NCBI RefSeq assembly: GCF_006716905.1
Contig: NZ_VFPV01000001.1
Location: 425,501-489,500 of the forward strand
Reading direction: 5' to 3'
DNA from: Acidovorax temperans
GTDB taxonomy: Bacteria; Pseudomonadota; Gammaproteobacteria; Burkholderiales; Burkholderiaceae_C
Length of the DNA stretch: 64,000 nt
The position numbers and the translations under genes were made by a program. The notes beneath the pieces were generated by a model. The model had not been told where the DNA came from. It ran no database searches and saw only the letters and a program-made list of their open reading frames with translations. Positions 25,713 through 36,046 of this stretch are shown one piece after another (the stretch's first letter is position 1; every line of letters starts with the position of its first letter).

Positions 25713-27113
25713 ATGTCCGTCAGCGTCTTCGACCTTTTCAAAATTGGCATCGGCCCCTCCAGCTCCCACACCGTGGGCCCCATGATTGCTGCGCGGCAGT
25801 TCTCATGCCACCTGCAAGCCACCGTGGGGCTGGCGGCAGTGCACCATGTGGTGGCCGAGCTGTTTGGATCGCTGTCCGCCACGGGTATAGGGCATGGCAC
25901 CGACACCGCTGTGATGCTGGGCCTGGCAGGCCACGAGCCTGACACCATCGACCCCGACCAGATCGCGCCCACCGTGGCCCAGATTCGCAGCAGCCAACGC
26001 CTGCCGCTGCTGGGCGAACACAGCATTCCCTGGATCGAGAAGGAACACATGCTGCTGCGGCGCAAAAGCCTGCCCCGCCACCCCAACGGCCTGTGTTTTC
26101 GTGCCTTTGACGCGCAGGGCCAGGAAATCGCCGTGCGCGAGTACTACTCGATTGGCGGCGGCTTTGTAGTGGACGAGCAAGGCCAGCGCGTGACCAACCC
26201 CGGCGCAGCAGCTGCTTCCGGCAGCCAGGGCCATGGCCAGGGGCTGCCCTACCCTTACAGCACCGGGGCAGAACTTCTGGCGCAGTGCCGCGCCACGGGC
26301 TTGAGCATGGCCCAGGTCACTGCCGCCAACGAGCAGCACTGGCACAGCGCCGACGAAGTGCAACGCCAGCTGCTGCGCATCTGGCAGACCATGGCTGGGG
26401 CCGTGCAACGCGGCTGCGCGGCCACTGGCACTCTGCCCGGCCCCATGCATGTGCGCCGCCGCGCGGCCGAACTGCACCGCAACCTGAGCAGCCACCCCGA
26501 GGCCGCGCTGCGCGACCCGCTATCGATGCTGGACTGGGTGAACCTGTACGCCATGGCGGTGAACGAGGAAAACGCGGCGGGCGGCCGCGTGGTCACAGCA
26601 CCCACCAACGGTGCCGCCGGGGTCATCCCCGCAGTGCTGCACTACTACGTGCGGTTCCTGCCCGGTGCGAACGATGCGGGCATTGCCACCTTTTTGCTCA
26701 CTGCGGGCGCCATCGGCATCATTTACAAGGTCAACGCATCGCTTTCGGGTGCCGAGGTGGGCTGCCAGGGCGAGGTGGGCGTGGCCTGCTCCATGGCCGC
26801 GGGTGCCCTCGCCGCTGTGATGGGCGGCACGCCCGAGCAGGTGGAAAACGCCGCAGAAATCGGCATGGAGCACAACCTGGGCATGACCTGCGACCCCGTG
26901 GGTGGGCAGGTGCAAATACCCTGCATTGAGCGCAACGCCATGGGCGCCATCAAAGCAATCAACGCCGCCCGCATGGCCCTGCACGGCGATGGCCAGCATG
27001 TGGTGTCGCTCGACAAGGTCATCAAAACCATGATGCAGACCGGCGCCGACATGAAGAGCAAATACAAGGAGACCTCGCGCGGCGGGCTGGCCGTGAACGT
27101 TGTGGAATGCTGA
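25713..27113 (+). CDS. sdaA: L-serine ammonia-lyase (iron-sulfur serine deaminase)
   Basis: The enzyme converts L-serine to pyruvate and ammonia using a [4Fe-4S] cluster. The 466-residue single-chain product has the N-terminal beta domain ([19 protein letters not shown]) and the C-terminal catalytic domain with cluster cysteines in [14 protein letters not shown] and [19 protein letters not shown] take the ATG at 25,713 (MSVSVFD) over an upstream TTG. It separates hpnC from hpnD. Confidence 0.96.
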   Translation: MSVSVFDLFKIGIGPSSSHTVGPMIAARQFSCHLQATVGLAAVHHVVAELFGSLSATGIGHGTDTAVMLGLAGHEPDTIDPDQIAPTVAQIRSSQRLPLLGEHSIPWIEKEHMLLRRKSLPRHPNGLCFRAFDAQGQEIAVREYYSIGGGFVVDEQGQRVTNPGAAAASGSQGHGQGLPYPYSTGAELLAQCRATGLSMAQVTAANEQHWHSADEVQRQLLRIWQTMAGAVQRGCAATGTLPGPMHVRRRAAELHRNLSSHPEAALRDPLSMLDWVNLYAMAVNEENAAGGRVVTAPTNGAAGVIPAVLHYYVRFLPGANDAGIATFLLTAGAIGIIYKVNASLSGAEVGCQGEVGVACSMAAGALAAVMGGTPEQVENAAEIGMEHNLGMTCDPVGGQVQIPCIERNAMGAIKAINAARMALHGDGQHVVSLDKVIKTMMQTGADMKSKYKETSRGGLAVNVVEC

Positions 27114-27227
27114 CGGTGCGCAAGCAAGTTTGCGCACGGTAGGCCCTGAGGCAATCACGGTGGGGGGATGGATGCTGCAACGCACAAAAGGCACGTCCTT
27201 TTTACCCACCTTTCCCCCTGCTCAAGC

Positions 27228-28124
27228 ATGTCAAACCCTTCCAAACTGCGCCAGTGGGCCTTGATGGCCGCCCTCAGCCTGGCCGCCGTGCCAGCCCTTG
27301 CACAAGACACCATTTCACGTATTGCCAGTTCCAGAGAGCTGCGTCTGGGCCACCGCGAGAAATCACTGCCCTTCTCGTACAAAGACAGCGCCTCTGGCAA
27401 GGTACAGGGCTACACGGTGGACATCTGCCTGCAGATCTTTGAAGAGATCAAAAAAGAACTGAAGCGCCCCGACCTGCGCGTGAATTACCTGCTGGTGGAC
27501 GGCAAGAACCGCATCACCGACGTGAAAAACAACATGGTGGATCTGGAATGCGGCGGCACAGCCAACACCGCAGCACGGCAGAAGGAAATTGCTTTCAGCC
27601 ACCATATCTTTGTGGCGTCTTCGGCATTTTTGGTGCGCAAAAGCTCCAACATCAAAACGCTGGACGATCTGCAGGGCAAGAAAATCGCCGTGCAGGGCAA
27701 GACCACGAACGAAAACCTGCTGCGCGCCAATGAGCGCACCTTCAACCGCAAGTTCAACTACGTGCTGGTGGAAAGCACTCTGGACGCCGTGAACGCGTTG
27801 GCCAAGGGCGAGGCCGATGCCGCCTTTGCAGACGACGCAGGCATCTGGATCCCGCTCACCCGCCTGGGCAAGTCCATGGATGACTACCACTTCCTGGAAA
27901 AACGCCTCTCTGTGGAGCCCTACAGCATTGGCCTGCGCAAGGACGACCCCAAGTTCAAGGAGCTGGTGGACCGCGTGACCCGCCGCATGATCCAGAACGG
28001 CGAGATGGCGGCCTTGTACAAAAAGTGGTTCAGCTCCGAACAAGGCACCCTGCCGATCAGCATCTTCATGAAAGAAGCGCTGCGTCGCCCCAGCGACATC
28101 GGTGTAGAGCAGATCGCGTTCTAA
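27228..28124 (+). CDS. Periplasmic amino-acid binding protein (family 3), no partner genes nearby
   Basis: A 298-residue exported protein with a signal peptide ending ALAQ (about residue 25). The family 3 solute-binding fold is seen in REKSLPFSYKDSASGKVQGYTVDIC, DLECGGTANTAARQKEIAFS and GEADAAFADDAGIW. It resembles glutamate/aspartate-binding GltI proteins. No permease or ATPase gene is adjacent, so its transporter must be encoded elsewhere or it acts alone. ATG at 27,228 gives a proper signal peptide. Confidence 0.88.
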   Translation: MSNPSKLRQWALMAALSLAAVPALAQDTISRIASSRELRLGHREKSLPFSYKDSASGKVQGYTVDICLQIFEEIKKELKRPDLRVNYLLVDGKNRITDVKNNMVDLECGGTANTAARQKEIAFSHHIFVASSAFLVRKSSNIKTLDDLQGKKIAVQGKTTNENLLRANERTFNRKFNYVLVESTLDAVNALAKGEADAAFADDAGIWIPLTRLGKSMDDYHFLEKRLSVEPYSIGLRKDDPKFKELVDRVTRRMIQNGEMAALYKKWFSSEQGTLPISIFMKEALRRPSDIGVEQIAF

Positions 28125-28215
28125 ACCCCGCATGCCCTCGCCAGGGGCCGGGCAAAGCCCCTGGCGCGCAGATTCTCGGGTGCGGGCCACACAGCGCGTG
28201 GGACAATCGCGCCCC

Positions 28216-29055
28216 ATGACTCCGGAACAGTACGTCCAACAAAAAGCCGTTGCCTCAGGCAGCAGCTTCTATTACGCCTTCTTGTTCCTGCCCGCGCCCC
28301 GGCGCGCAGCGATTACCGCGTTCTATGCGTTTTGCCGCGAGGTGGATGACGTGGTGGACGAAGTGTCTGACCCCGGCGTGGCCCGCACCAAACTGGCCTG
28401 GTGGCATGCAGAAGTGGCCAAGGCCTTCGGCGGCCAGCCAACCCACCCGGTCATGCAGGCATTGATGCCGCACACCCGCGATTACGGAATTGAGCAACGC
28501 CATCTGCAGGCCGTCATCGACGGCTGCCAGATGGACCTGGAGCAAACCCGCTACCTCGACTTTGCAGGCCTCAAGGGCTATTGCCACCTGGTGGCAGGCA
28601 TTGTGGGCGAGGTGGCTGCACGCATTTTTGGCCAGACCGACGAGCGCACCACCCAATACGCACACACGCTGGGGCTGGCGTTTCAGCTCACCAACATCAT
28701 CCGCGACGTGGGTGAAGACGCCATGCTGGGCCGCATTTACCTGCCCGTCAGCGAGCTGCAGCAGTTTGATGTGAAGGCGCACGAAATTCTGAAGCGCACG
28801 TATTCCGACCGTTTCACCGCCCTCATGCGCTTTCAGGCCGAGCGAGCGCACCGCCTGTACGACGAGGCGCTGGCCCTATTGCCCGACGCAGACCGCCGCG
28901 CCCAAAAGCCTGGGCTCATGATGGCCAGCATCTACCGCACCCTGCTGCGCGAAATCGAACACGACAACTTCCAGGTGCTGCACCAGCGCATTCGCCTCAC
29001 GCCCCTGCGCAAGTTCTGGCTGGCATGGAAGGTCCAGGCCCTGGGGCGCATGTGA
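28216..29055 (+). CDS. hpnD: HpnD, presqualene diphosphate synthase
   Basis: Joins two farnesyl diphosphates into presqualene diphosphate in the HpnCDE squalene pathway. The 279-residue protein has the Asp-rich motifs FCREVDDVVDEVSD (about 39-52) and FQLTNIIRDVGEDAMLGRIY (about 156-175), and the squalene-synthase FYYAFLFLP motif near residue 18. The ATG at 28,216 is the best start. The stop overlaps the hpnE start by one base, so the two are coupled. Confidence 0.93.
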   Translation: MTPEQYVQQKAVASGSSFYYAFLFLPAPRRAAITAFYAFCREVDDVVDEVSDPGVARTKLAWWHAEVAKAFGGQPTHPVMQALMPHTRDYGIEQRHLQAVIDGCQMDLEQTRYLDFAGLKGYCHLVAGIVGEVAARIFGQTDERTTQYAHTLGLAFQLTNIIRDVGEDAMLGRIYLPVSELQQFDVKAHEILKRTYSDRFTALMRFQAERAHRLYDEALALLPDADRRAQKPGLMMASIYRTLLREIEHDNFQVLHQRIRLTPLRKFWLAWKVQALGRM

Positions 29056-30398
29056 TGCGCGTCGCGGTGGTGGGGGCCGGCTGGGCCGGCATGGCGGCAG
29101 CGGTGGCGTTGACGCAGGCAGGCCACCACGTCACGGTGATGGAAGCCGCTCGCACCCTGGGCGGGCGGGCGCGGGCCCTGCACACCGTGGATGCAGCAGG
29201 CCAGCCCCTCGTGCTGGACAACGGGCAACACATCCTGATTGGTGCCTACACCGAAACCCTGCGCTTGATGCGCACGGTGGGCGTGGACGTGCCCAGCGCC
29301 ATGCTGCGCCTCCCCCTGACCTTGACCTACGCCGACCGCAGAGGCCTGGAACTGCCCAACCTGCCGCCCCCCTGGGATGCGCTGGTGGGCGTGGCGCGGG
29401 CACGCGGCTGGAGTTGGACCGACAAAGTCGCGTTGCTGCGCACCTGCGCCAGCTGGCAGCTCAAGGGCTTCCGGTGCGATGCGCGCTGGTCGGTAGCGCA
29501 GCTGTGCGAAAGCCTGCCGCAGCGCCTGCTGCAGGAGTTCATCGAGCCCCTTTGCGTATCGGCACTCAACACCCCGGCGCACGAGGCCAGCGCGGAAGTG
29601 TTCTTGCGCGTGTTGCGCGACAGCCTGTTCAGCGGGCGCGGTGGCTCGAACCTGCTGCTGCCGCGCACCGACCTGGGTGCGCTGTTCCCCGATACCGCCG
29701 CGCAGTGGCTGCAAGCCCAGGGGGCGGCGCTGCACACGGGGCAACGCGTGGCGGGCCTGGCGCGCACCGCTGATGGCTGGGACGTGGACGGCACACGCTT
29801 TGACTCGGTGGTGCTGGCCACCCACAGCACGGAAGCCGCCCGCCTGGCGCAAGCGGCCCACGGCAGCCTTTCCCAAACCGAACAAGGCGAAGCCGCCGAG
29901 TGGATCCATGTAACCCAAGCACTGCGGTTCACATCCATCGGTACGGTGTACGCACAGGCCTCTGCCACAAGCCTCCCGAATGGGTCTGGGCACACTGAGG
30001 AAAGTCGCCATACCCTGAACCAGGCAATGCTGGCCTTGCGCCCAGGCCCCGAGCAACCCGCACAGTTTGTGTTCGACCGCGGGCACCTGGGGGGGCCTGC
30101 CGGTTTGCTGGCCTTTGTGGTCAGCGTCAGTGAGCAAGACCGTTCCACGCTTGAGGATCAGGTAGTGCGCCAGGCCCAGGAACAGCTGGGCCTCAAAACC
30201 CTGCGCCCCCTCCAAACCGTGGTGGAAAAACGCGCAACCTTTGCCTGTACCCCAAGGCTGCGCCGTCCAGGAAATCGCGTGCTCTCAGGCCTGTGGGCCG
30301 CAGGCGACTACACGGAAGGCCCCTACCCAGCCACGCTGGAAGGCGCCATCCGCAGCGGCCTGCACGCAGCGCAGCAAATCACAGGCCTGCGCCACTGA
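29055..30398 (+). CDS. hpnE: HpnE, FAD-dependent hydroxysqualene reductase
   Basis: Amine-oxidase-type flavoprotein that reduces hydroxysqualene to squalene in the last HpnCDE step. The 447-residue product opens with the FAD Rossmann motif VVGAGWAGMAAAVAL, followed by EAARTLGGRAR, and ends with the C-terminal FAD motif LWAAGDYTEGPYPATLEGAIRS, all features of the phytoene-desaturase/HpnE family. Its ATG overlaps the hpnD stop. Squalene-hopene cyclase is not in the window. Confidence 0.92.
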   Translation: MRVAVVGAGWAGMAAAVALTQAGHHVTVMEAARTLGGRARALHTVDAAGQPLVLDNGQHILIGAYTETLRLMRTVGVDVPSAMLRLPLTLTYADRRGLELPNLPPPWDALVGVARARGWSWTDKVALLRTCASWQLKGFRCDARWSVAQLCESLPQRLLQEFIEPLCVSALNTPAHEASAEVFLRVLRDSLFSGRGGSNLLLPRTDLGALFPDTAAQWLQAQGAALHTGQRVAGLARTADGWDVDGTRFDSVVLATHSTEAARLAQAAHGSLSQTEQGEAAEWIHVTQALRFTSIGTVYAQASATSLPNGSGHTEESRHTLNQAMLALRPGPEQPAQFVFDRGHLGGPAGLLAFVVSVSEQDRSTLEDQVVRQAQEQLGLKTLRPLQTVVEKRATFACTPRLRRPGNRVLSGLWAAGDYTEGPYPATLEGAIRSGLHAAQQITGLRH

Positions 30399-30730
30399 AA
30401 ACGACCCGCTTGGCGGGCTAATCCTGGCGCGGTCGCAAGCAGTCCAACCGACCAGAGCGACCTTGATACGCATCAAAAATCGTCGATCTGGATACCGAAC
30501 GGGGCCCTCTACGGGAAAGGGTCCGACGCTTTATCAGTAACTATCTGCTACAGAACGATAAAGTCGGTATTAATGCGTTTTTTCGCCTACCCCGCAGTCT
30601 CCTCACCCCGAACGGTACCTGCAGTTTCCCTGCCAGCTGTCTCGGCCGCACTGTGGGCCAAGCCCGCCGGGCTTGCGACAAAGCCCTGCCACAAACGAGC
30701 CTTCTTAGCCCTCATCCGTTCACGGTCAGG
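30399..30730. other. Intergenic region after hpnE
   Basis: No credible gene in 332 bases. It holds short GC hairpins (CCCGCTTGGCGGG at about 30,406 and the palindrome AAGCCCGCCGGGCTT at about 30,660), possibly terminator or leader structures. I see no strong promoter for the following sensor gene. Confidence 0.4.
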
Positions 30731-33700
30731 ATGCACCCGATGAAAACGTTCTGGATGCACTGGAGGGTGACGGGCGCATTGGCCGCGGTACTCGTTGCCT
30801 GTGGCGCTTACTGGTGGCTTTTGCTCGCGCAACAGCAAGAGCAAACCACCTTTGCGGAGACACAGACCGAACTGCGTGCCACGCACATTGCGCGCACCCT
30901 TGCGGCCCAAATGGAAACATTGATGGGCGGGCTGGAATACCTGGCGCGCAGTCTGGCCGTTCTGCACGAACACGACCCGCAGCACACCTTTCAGTTGGCA
31001 GCGACCGACGCCCTTGCGTCGTTCCCGCCGGGCAGTATTTTGCAAATCGCGGTGGCAGACTCCAGTGGACGCATCGTGTATTCGTCGCTGTCGCCCGACA
31101 GCGCAACGCTGGGCACATCGATCGGAGACCGTCCCCACTTCCAGGCCCACACCTTGGAGACGGAAAAGCGCCTCTACATTAGCCGCCCCACACTGGGCCG
31201 GGTGTCAAGGCAGTGGTCGGTGCAAGTGTCTTACCCTATCAGCCAAGGCAACCGCTTTGGCGGCGTGGTGGTGCTTTCCATCAACCCGGACTACCTGTCC
31301 AATAACCTGCGCGATGTATTCACCCAGGGCAACGACGCAGCACTGCTGCTGCGTGCTGATGGGGCGTATCTCGCGCGCTCCCACGGTCAAAAGGAGGTAA
31401 TGGCCCTGAACGTACCCGCAGACCGCGAATTTATGCGCTACCCAGAGCGCACCAGTGGGCGATACCAAGTTGCCGCGCCTATTGAAGATGTGCACCGGTT
31501 CTACGCCTGGCAGCGACTCGCGCACTATCCCTTGGCGTCAGCGTCGGGCTCAGCCGCGACCAGGCCATGGCGGGAACGTACCAATCCGTGCGCGACAGCC
31601 GCCTGCGCAATGCCGTGGGAACGCTGGCGTTTGTGCTGGCGGCGTGCTGGATTGCGCTGCTCTTCCAGCGTCAAAAGCAGGACCGTGAACGGCTCGAGCG
31701 CCAAAGGCAACGTTACCGACTGGCACTGGAAGGGGGTAAGCTGGGCACATGGAATTGGAGCCCGCCTGCGGGAGATTTCTTTTTTGACCGCCGCTGGGTC
31801 CGTCTGCTGGGGTTGCCAAAGGAAGCCTACCACCCCAACCCTGAGCAACTCCAAGCGTTGATCCACCCTGAGGATTGGCCAGCCTGGTGTGATGCCCTCG
31901 ACGCTCACGTTCGCGGGGACTCCGAATTCTTCGAGGCAGAGCCCCGGCTGCGCCACCAGGACGGCCATTGGATCTGGATGCAGGTGCGTGGACGCATCGT
32001 GCGCCGCGCGGGTAAGCCGTCTTCGCAACGCATCACCGGCACTTATATTGACGTCACGCAGCGGCACGAGATCGACGCGGTGCGCCAGGAACTACAGCAA
32101 CGCCTGGCCAAACTGCTGGTGCAGGTTCCTGGCACGGTGTACCAATTCAGGTTGCGGCCTGACGGAAGCAGTTGCTTTCCGTATGCGAGCCCTGGCATTG
32201 CCGACATCTACGGCATCACCCCAGAGCTGGCGCAGACGGATTCCCGCCAAGCATTTGCAAGTGCCCATCCTGAGGATCTTGAAGCATTGCGCTCCAGCAT
32301 CCTGGAGTCAGCCCGCACGCTGGAACTGTGGAGCCACGAATGGCGCCAAGTGCTGCCCAACGGCCAAATCCGGTGGTTGGCCGGCCAGGCCAAGCCTGAG
32401 CGCGAAGCTGATGGGTCCACGTTGTGGCACGGGTACATCCACGACGTGACTGAACAACACTCCGTGATGGAAGCACTGCGTCGCAGCGAAGCGCGGCTGC
32501 GCCTGACCATGGCCGCCGCGCAGGACGACTTGTGGGAATGGGACACCCGCACCGGCATCATCGAGATGGACCAGCGTTGCCACCAGATGCTGGGCTACGA
32601 AGTGCTTCCCCAAAAGTTGAGCTTTCAGACATGGCAAGAGTATGTGCACCCTGATGACCGCCACCGGGTGCTTACCACGCTGCAACGCCAGATTGCCCTG
32701 GGCGAGCCCTTCGACATGGAAACACGCCTGCTCACCCAGCAAGGCACATGGCGGTGGATGGAAATCCGAGGGCAAGTTGCGCCCGACGACACAGAAATTG
32801 CCGGGCTGGTGATCGGCACCCAGACCGACATCACCCCCCGCAAGCAGGAAACACACCTTCGGCAAGCACTGCTCGACAATGCCGCCGCAGCCCTGCTTAT
32901 CTCGACCCCCGAGCGCATCATTGCGCTGGCCAACCACAGAGCCGTGGAGACCTTCTCGCAGGACGGACTGCCCCTGCAAGGCAAAAGCCTGAGCGTCCTG
33001 CACCGGCACGAAGCAGCGTTCACGCAATTTCTACCGTACGTGGATGCCGTGCGGGAGCAAGGTGGCGTGGAGGTGGAATACCTCATGCGCACTGCCACAG
33101 GCGCCCTTCGCTGGTTTTCGATCAGAGGCACCCCCCTGGATCCGCAGCAGCCAGAGGGCGACGTGATTTGGACCCTGGTGGACACCACCGAGCGGCGCGA
33201 GACCGAAGAGGCCTTGGCAACAGCCCAGGCGCACTTGATGGAGGTGATTCGGCACTTCCCTGGAGGGGTGCTGGTACAAAACCAAGTTGGCACCGCCGTG
33301 GTGCTGAACCAGGCCCTGTGTGATCTTTTTGGCGTCAGCACGCCCTCAGAAGAGCTGGTGGGTTGTGATCGAAACAAGTTGCGTGCCATGGTTCCGTCCG
33401 AGGTTTTGGATGCGCTGCCCCCCACAGAGCAGCTGTACACCATGGGTAACAACGCGACTTACGAAGTGGCACTGGCACAAGGCACCACCGTGCGGATCGA
33501 CATGGTGCAGATACGCACCGCCCGAGGCGATGACCTGGGCAGGTTGTGGCTGGCGCAAGACATCACCGAGCGCCGCCGCCGCGAGGAGCGGCTGGCCACC
33601 ACCGACACCCTGACGGGCCTGACCAACCGGCGCGCTTTCATGGCCCGCCTCGAAGCCGAGATCACCCATATCGCCCACGGTGCGCCTCCCGCGGCCTTCC

Positions 33701-34095
33701 TGATGCTGGACCTGGACCACTTCAAGCGCGTCAATGACACCTGGGGACACGCCACGGGCGACAAGGTATTGGTTCATCTGGCCAACTTGTTGCGCGGGAA
33801 TCTGCTGCGCAAGGAAGACATGGCTGGGCGACTGGGTGGCGAGGAGTTTGCGGTGCTGTTGCCCAACACCACGGTGGAGCAAGGCCACGCCATCGCCGAG
33901 CGTCTGCGCATGGCCTTGGAGCAAAGCACCATCGCAAGCGATGACGGCCAGACCATCCGAGTCACCATGAGCGTGGGCTTGTGTCCGGTCTTGCCAGACT
34001 CGGCATCGACCTTGGCCAGTTCCGACGCGGCGCTTTACCAGGCCAAGAACACCGGACGCAACCGGGTCGTGCGGGCAGGCACCCCAGATGCCTGA
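30731..34095 (+). pseudogene. Membrane sensor with Cache, several PAS and GGDEF domains, broken by a frameshift
   Basis: Intact homologues would be membrane diguanylate cyclases making c-di-GMP in response to an extracellular ligand. The first reading frame (to about 31,533) encodes a membrane helix and a periplasmic Cache-type domain; the second (to 34,095) continues with SVGLSRDQAMAGTY, a second membrane helix (TLAFVLAACWIALLF), four or five PAS domains and a GGDEF domain with RLGGEEFAVLLP and the substrate motif DLDHFKRVND. Loss of one base near 31,531-31,536 (CTTGGCGTC) explains the switch. The second frame could still be translated alone. The GGEEF site is complete, and there is no EAL domain. 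Confidence 0.8.
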
Positions 34096-34260
34096 CAGCG
34101 CGCTGTGAAGCCATGGGCTGCCGGGTAGCAAGGGCAACAAATACAAGCCTGTGTCAGTGCGACCATGCCACACTGACAGCATTCCGAAAGCTGTCACTCG
34201 GCACGATGCTTCAAGGCAACCAGGCCTATGAATCACTGACCAGAACGAGGAGACATCGCC

Positions 34261-35265
34261 ATGTTTGAACTTCCCCCCACCTTCAACCCTGCACGCCGCC
34301 ACCTGCTCAGCGCAGGTTCCGCGCTCGCTCTGGGAGGGCTTTTGCCTGCCAGCGCAGCAGCCCAAGCCGCCTGGCCCAGCAAATCAGTGCGTTTTGTGGT
34401 GCCGTTTGCACCAGGGGGCAGCTCAGAAATCGTGGCTCGATCCACGGCCGCCGAACTGTCAAAGACCCTGGGTCAAAGCGTTTTTGTGGACAACAAGCCA
34501 GGGGCTGCTGGCAACATCGCGATGTCGGAAGTGGCACGCGCCGAAGACCAGCACACCTTGATCCTGGGGCACATCGGCACGCTGGCGGTCAATCCCTTCA
34601 TCTTCGACAAGCTGCCCTACGATGCCAACAAGGACTTCAAGCCGGTGAGCCTGCTGGCCAAGGTGCCCAGCCTGTATGTGGTGCACCCCGATGTGCCGGT
34701 CAAGAACCTCAAGGAATTCATCGCCTACGCCAAGAAAAGCCCCGGCAGGTTCAGCTACGGCTCTGCCGGCAATGGCAGCGCGGGGCACCTGGCGTTTGAA
34801 TACCTCAAGATGACTGCCGACCTGTTCCTGTTGCACGTGCCCTACCGTGGCACCGGCCCCATGATGACCGACCTGCTCTCGGGCCGCCTTGAGGCCTCAG
34901 CCGTGGGTGCAGCCGCGATGCTGCCTTTCATCAAGTCGGGCAAGGTGCGCTGCATTGCCACCGGCTCGGCCAAGCGCCTGCCGCAATTGCCCGACGTGCC
35001 CACCGTGGCCGAGCAAGGCTTTCCTGGCTTTGAAATGACCCAGTGGTACGGCATGCTCGCCCCGGCCAACATGCCCGCAGCCAACCTCGAAAAGCTCTCG
35101 GTCGAAACCATGAAGGCCGTCAAAGCCCCCGCCTCGCTGGAACGGCTCAACGCCGACGCAGCCGAGGCCATTGGGGGTACGCCTGCGCAGTTCGCCCAGT
35201 TCATCGCCGCAGAGCAGGAACGCTGGAAGAAGGTATTGCTGCGCGCCAAGGTCAAGCCCGACTGA
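34261..35265 (+). CDS. Bug-family (TctC-like) periplasmic binding protein
   Basis: Bug proteins are periplasmic receptors for carboxylates, abundant in Burkholderiales and usually partners of TctAB-type tripartite transporters. The 334-residue product has a signal with a twin arginine (ARRHLLSAGSALALGG), then the family signatures WPSKSVRFVVPFAPGGSSEI, FVDNKPGAAGNIA, YGSAGNGSAGHLA and HVPYRGTGPMMTDLLSG. No tctA or tctB is adjacent. It lies just before a two-component system of the TctDE type. Confidence 0.92.
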   Translation: MFELPPTFNPARRHLLSAGSALALGGLLPASAAAQAAWPSKSVRFVVPFAPGGSSEIVARSTAAELSKTLGQSVFVDNKPGAAGNIAMSEVARAEDQHTLILGHIGTLAVNPFIFDKLPYDANKDFKPVSLLAKVPSLYVVHPDVPVKNLKEFIAYAKKSPGRFSYGSAGNGSAGHLAFEYLKMTADLFLLHVPYRGTGPMMTDLLSGRLEASAVGAAAMLPFIKSGKVRCIATGSAKRLPQLPDVPTVAEQGFPGFEMTQWYGMLAPANMPAANLEKLSVETMKAVKAPASLERLNADAAEAIGGTPAQFAQFIAAEQERWKKVLLRAKVKPD

Positions 35266-35380
35266 GCACACCACAGACTGCGCCTGCCCCTCCTCCTGGC
35301 CTGCACCGCAGGCTTGAATGGCTGTGGACGTTGCCGAGCCTACCCTCAGGCCGTCTATCCCGCATTAGCATCGCCCCATC

Positions 35381-36046
35381 ATGCGCATCCTTTTGGCAGA
35401 AGACGAACACAGCCTGGGAACCTGGCTCAGCCGGGCGCTGGAGCACGCCGGCATCCAGGTCGAATGGGTAAGCGACGGGCTGATGGCCGATCGGGCCCTG
35501 CAACATGCCGACCACGACGCCTTGGTGCTGGACCTGGGCCTGCCGGGGCTGGACGGCCATGGCGTGTTGCAACGGCTGCGCGAACGCGACCAACGCCTTC
35601 CCGCGCTGATTCTGACGGCGCGTGATTCGCTGGACGAGCGGGTGCGCCTACTCAACGCCGGCGCAGACGACTTTCTGGCCAAACCTTTCGAGCTGGCGGA
35701 GCTGGAGGCACGCCTGCACGCCCTGGTGCGACGCGCACGGGGCAACGAACACCCCCGGCTGGCCTGCGGCTCGCTGGTTTATGACGGCCAGCGCAAGCAG
35801 TTCACACTGCAAGGCGCGCCACTGGCCTTGTCCCCGCGCGAACTGGCAGTGCTGCGGGTGCTGGTGCAACGCAGCGGCGAGCCCTTTTCCAAACAGCAAA
35901 TACTGGATCGGGTGTTCTCTGACGACGAAGACGTTCACCCCGAAGCAGTGGAAGTGTTTGTGCACCGGCTGCGCAAGCGTCTGGAAGGCAGCGACGTACG
36001 CATCACCACCCTGCGCGGGTTGGGCTACGCACTGGAGTGCAATTGA
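35381..36046 (+). CDS. tctD: OmpR-family response regulator, TctD-like
   Basis: A 221-residue regulator. The receiver domain has acidic residues in LLAEDEHSLG and the phosphorylation site in ALVLDLGLPGLDG (Asp at about residue 52), then Lys in FLAKPFELAE. The C-terminal winged helix has VFVHRLRKRLEGSDVRITTLRGLGYAL. The stop overlaps the sensor kinase start by one base. Neighbouring Bug proteins suggest that it controls carboxylate uptake, as TctD does; the exact ligand is unknown. Confidence 0.9.
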   Translation: MRILLAEDEHSLGTWLSRALEHAGIQVEWVSDGLMADRALQHADHDALVLDLGLPGLDGHGVLQRLRERDQRLPALILTARDSLDERVRLLNAGADDFLAKPFELAELEARLHALVRRARGNEHPRLACGSLVYDGQRKQFTLQGAPLALSPRELAVLRVLVQRSGEPFSKQQILDRVFSDDEDVHPEAVEVFVHRLRKRLEGSDVRITTLRGLGYALECN

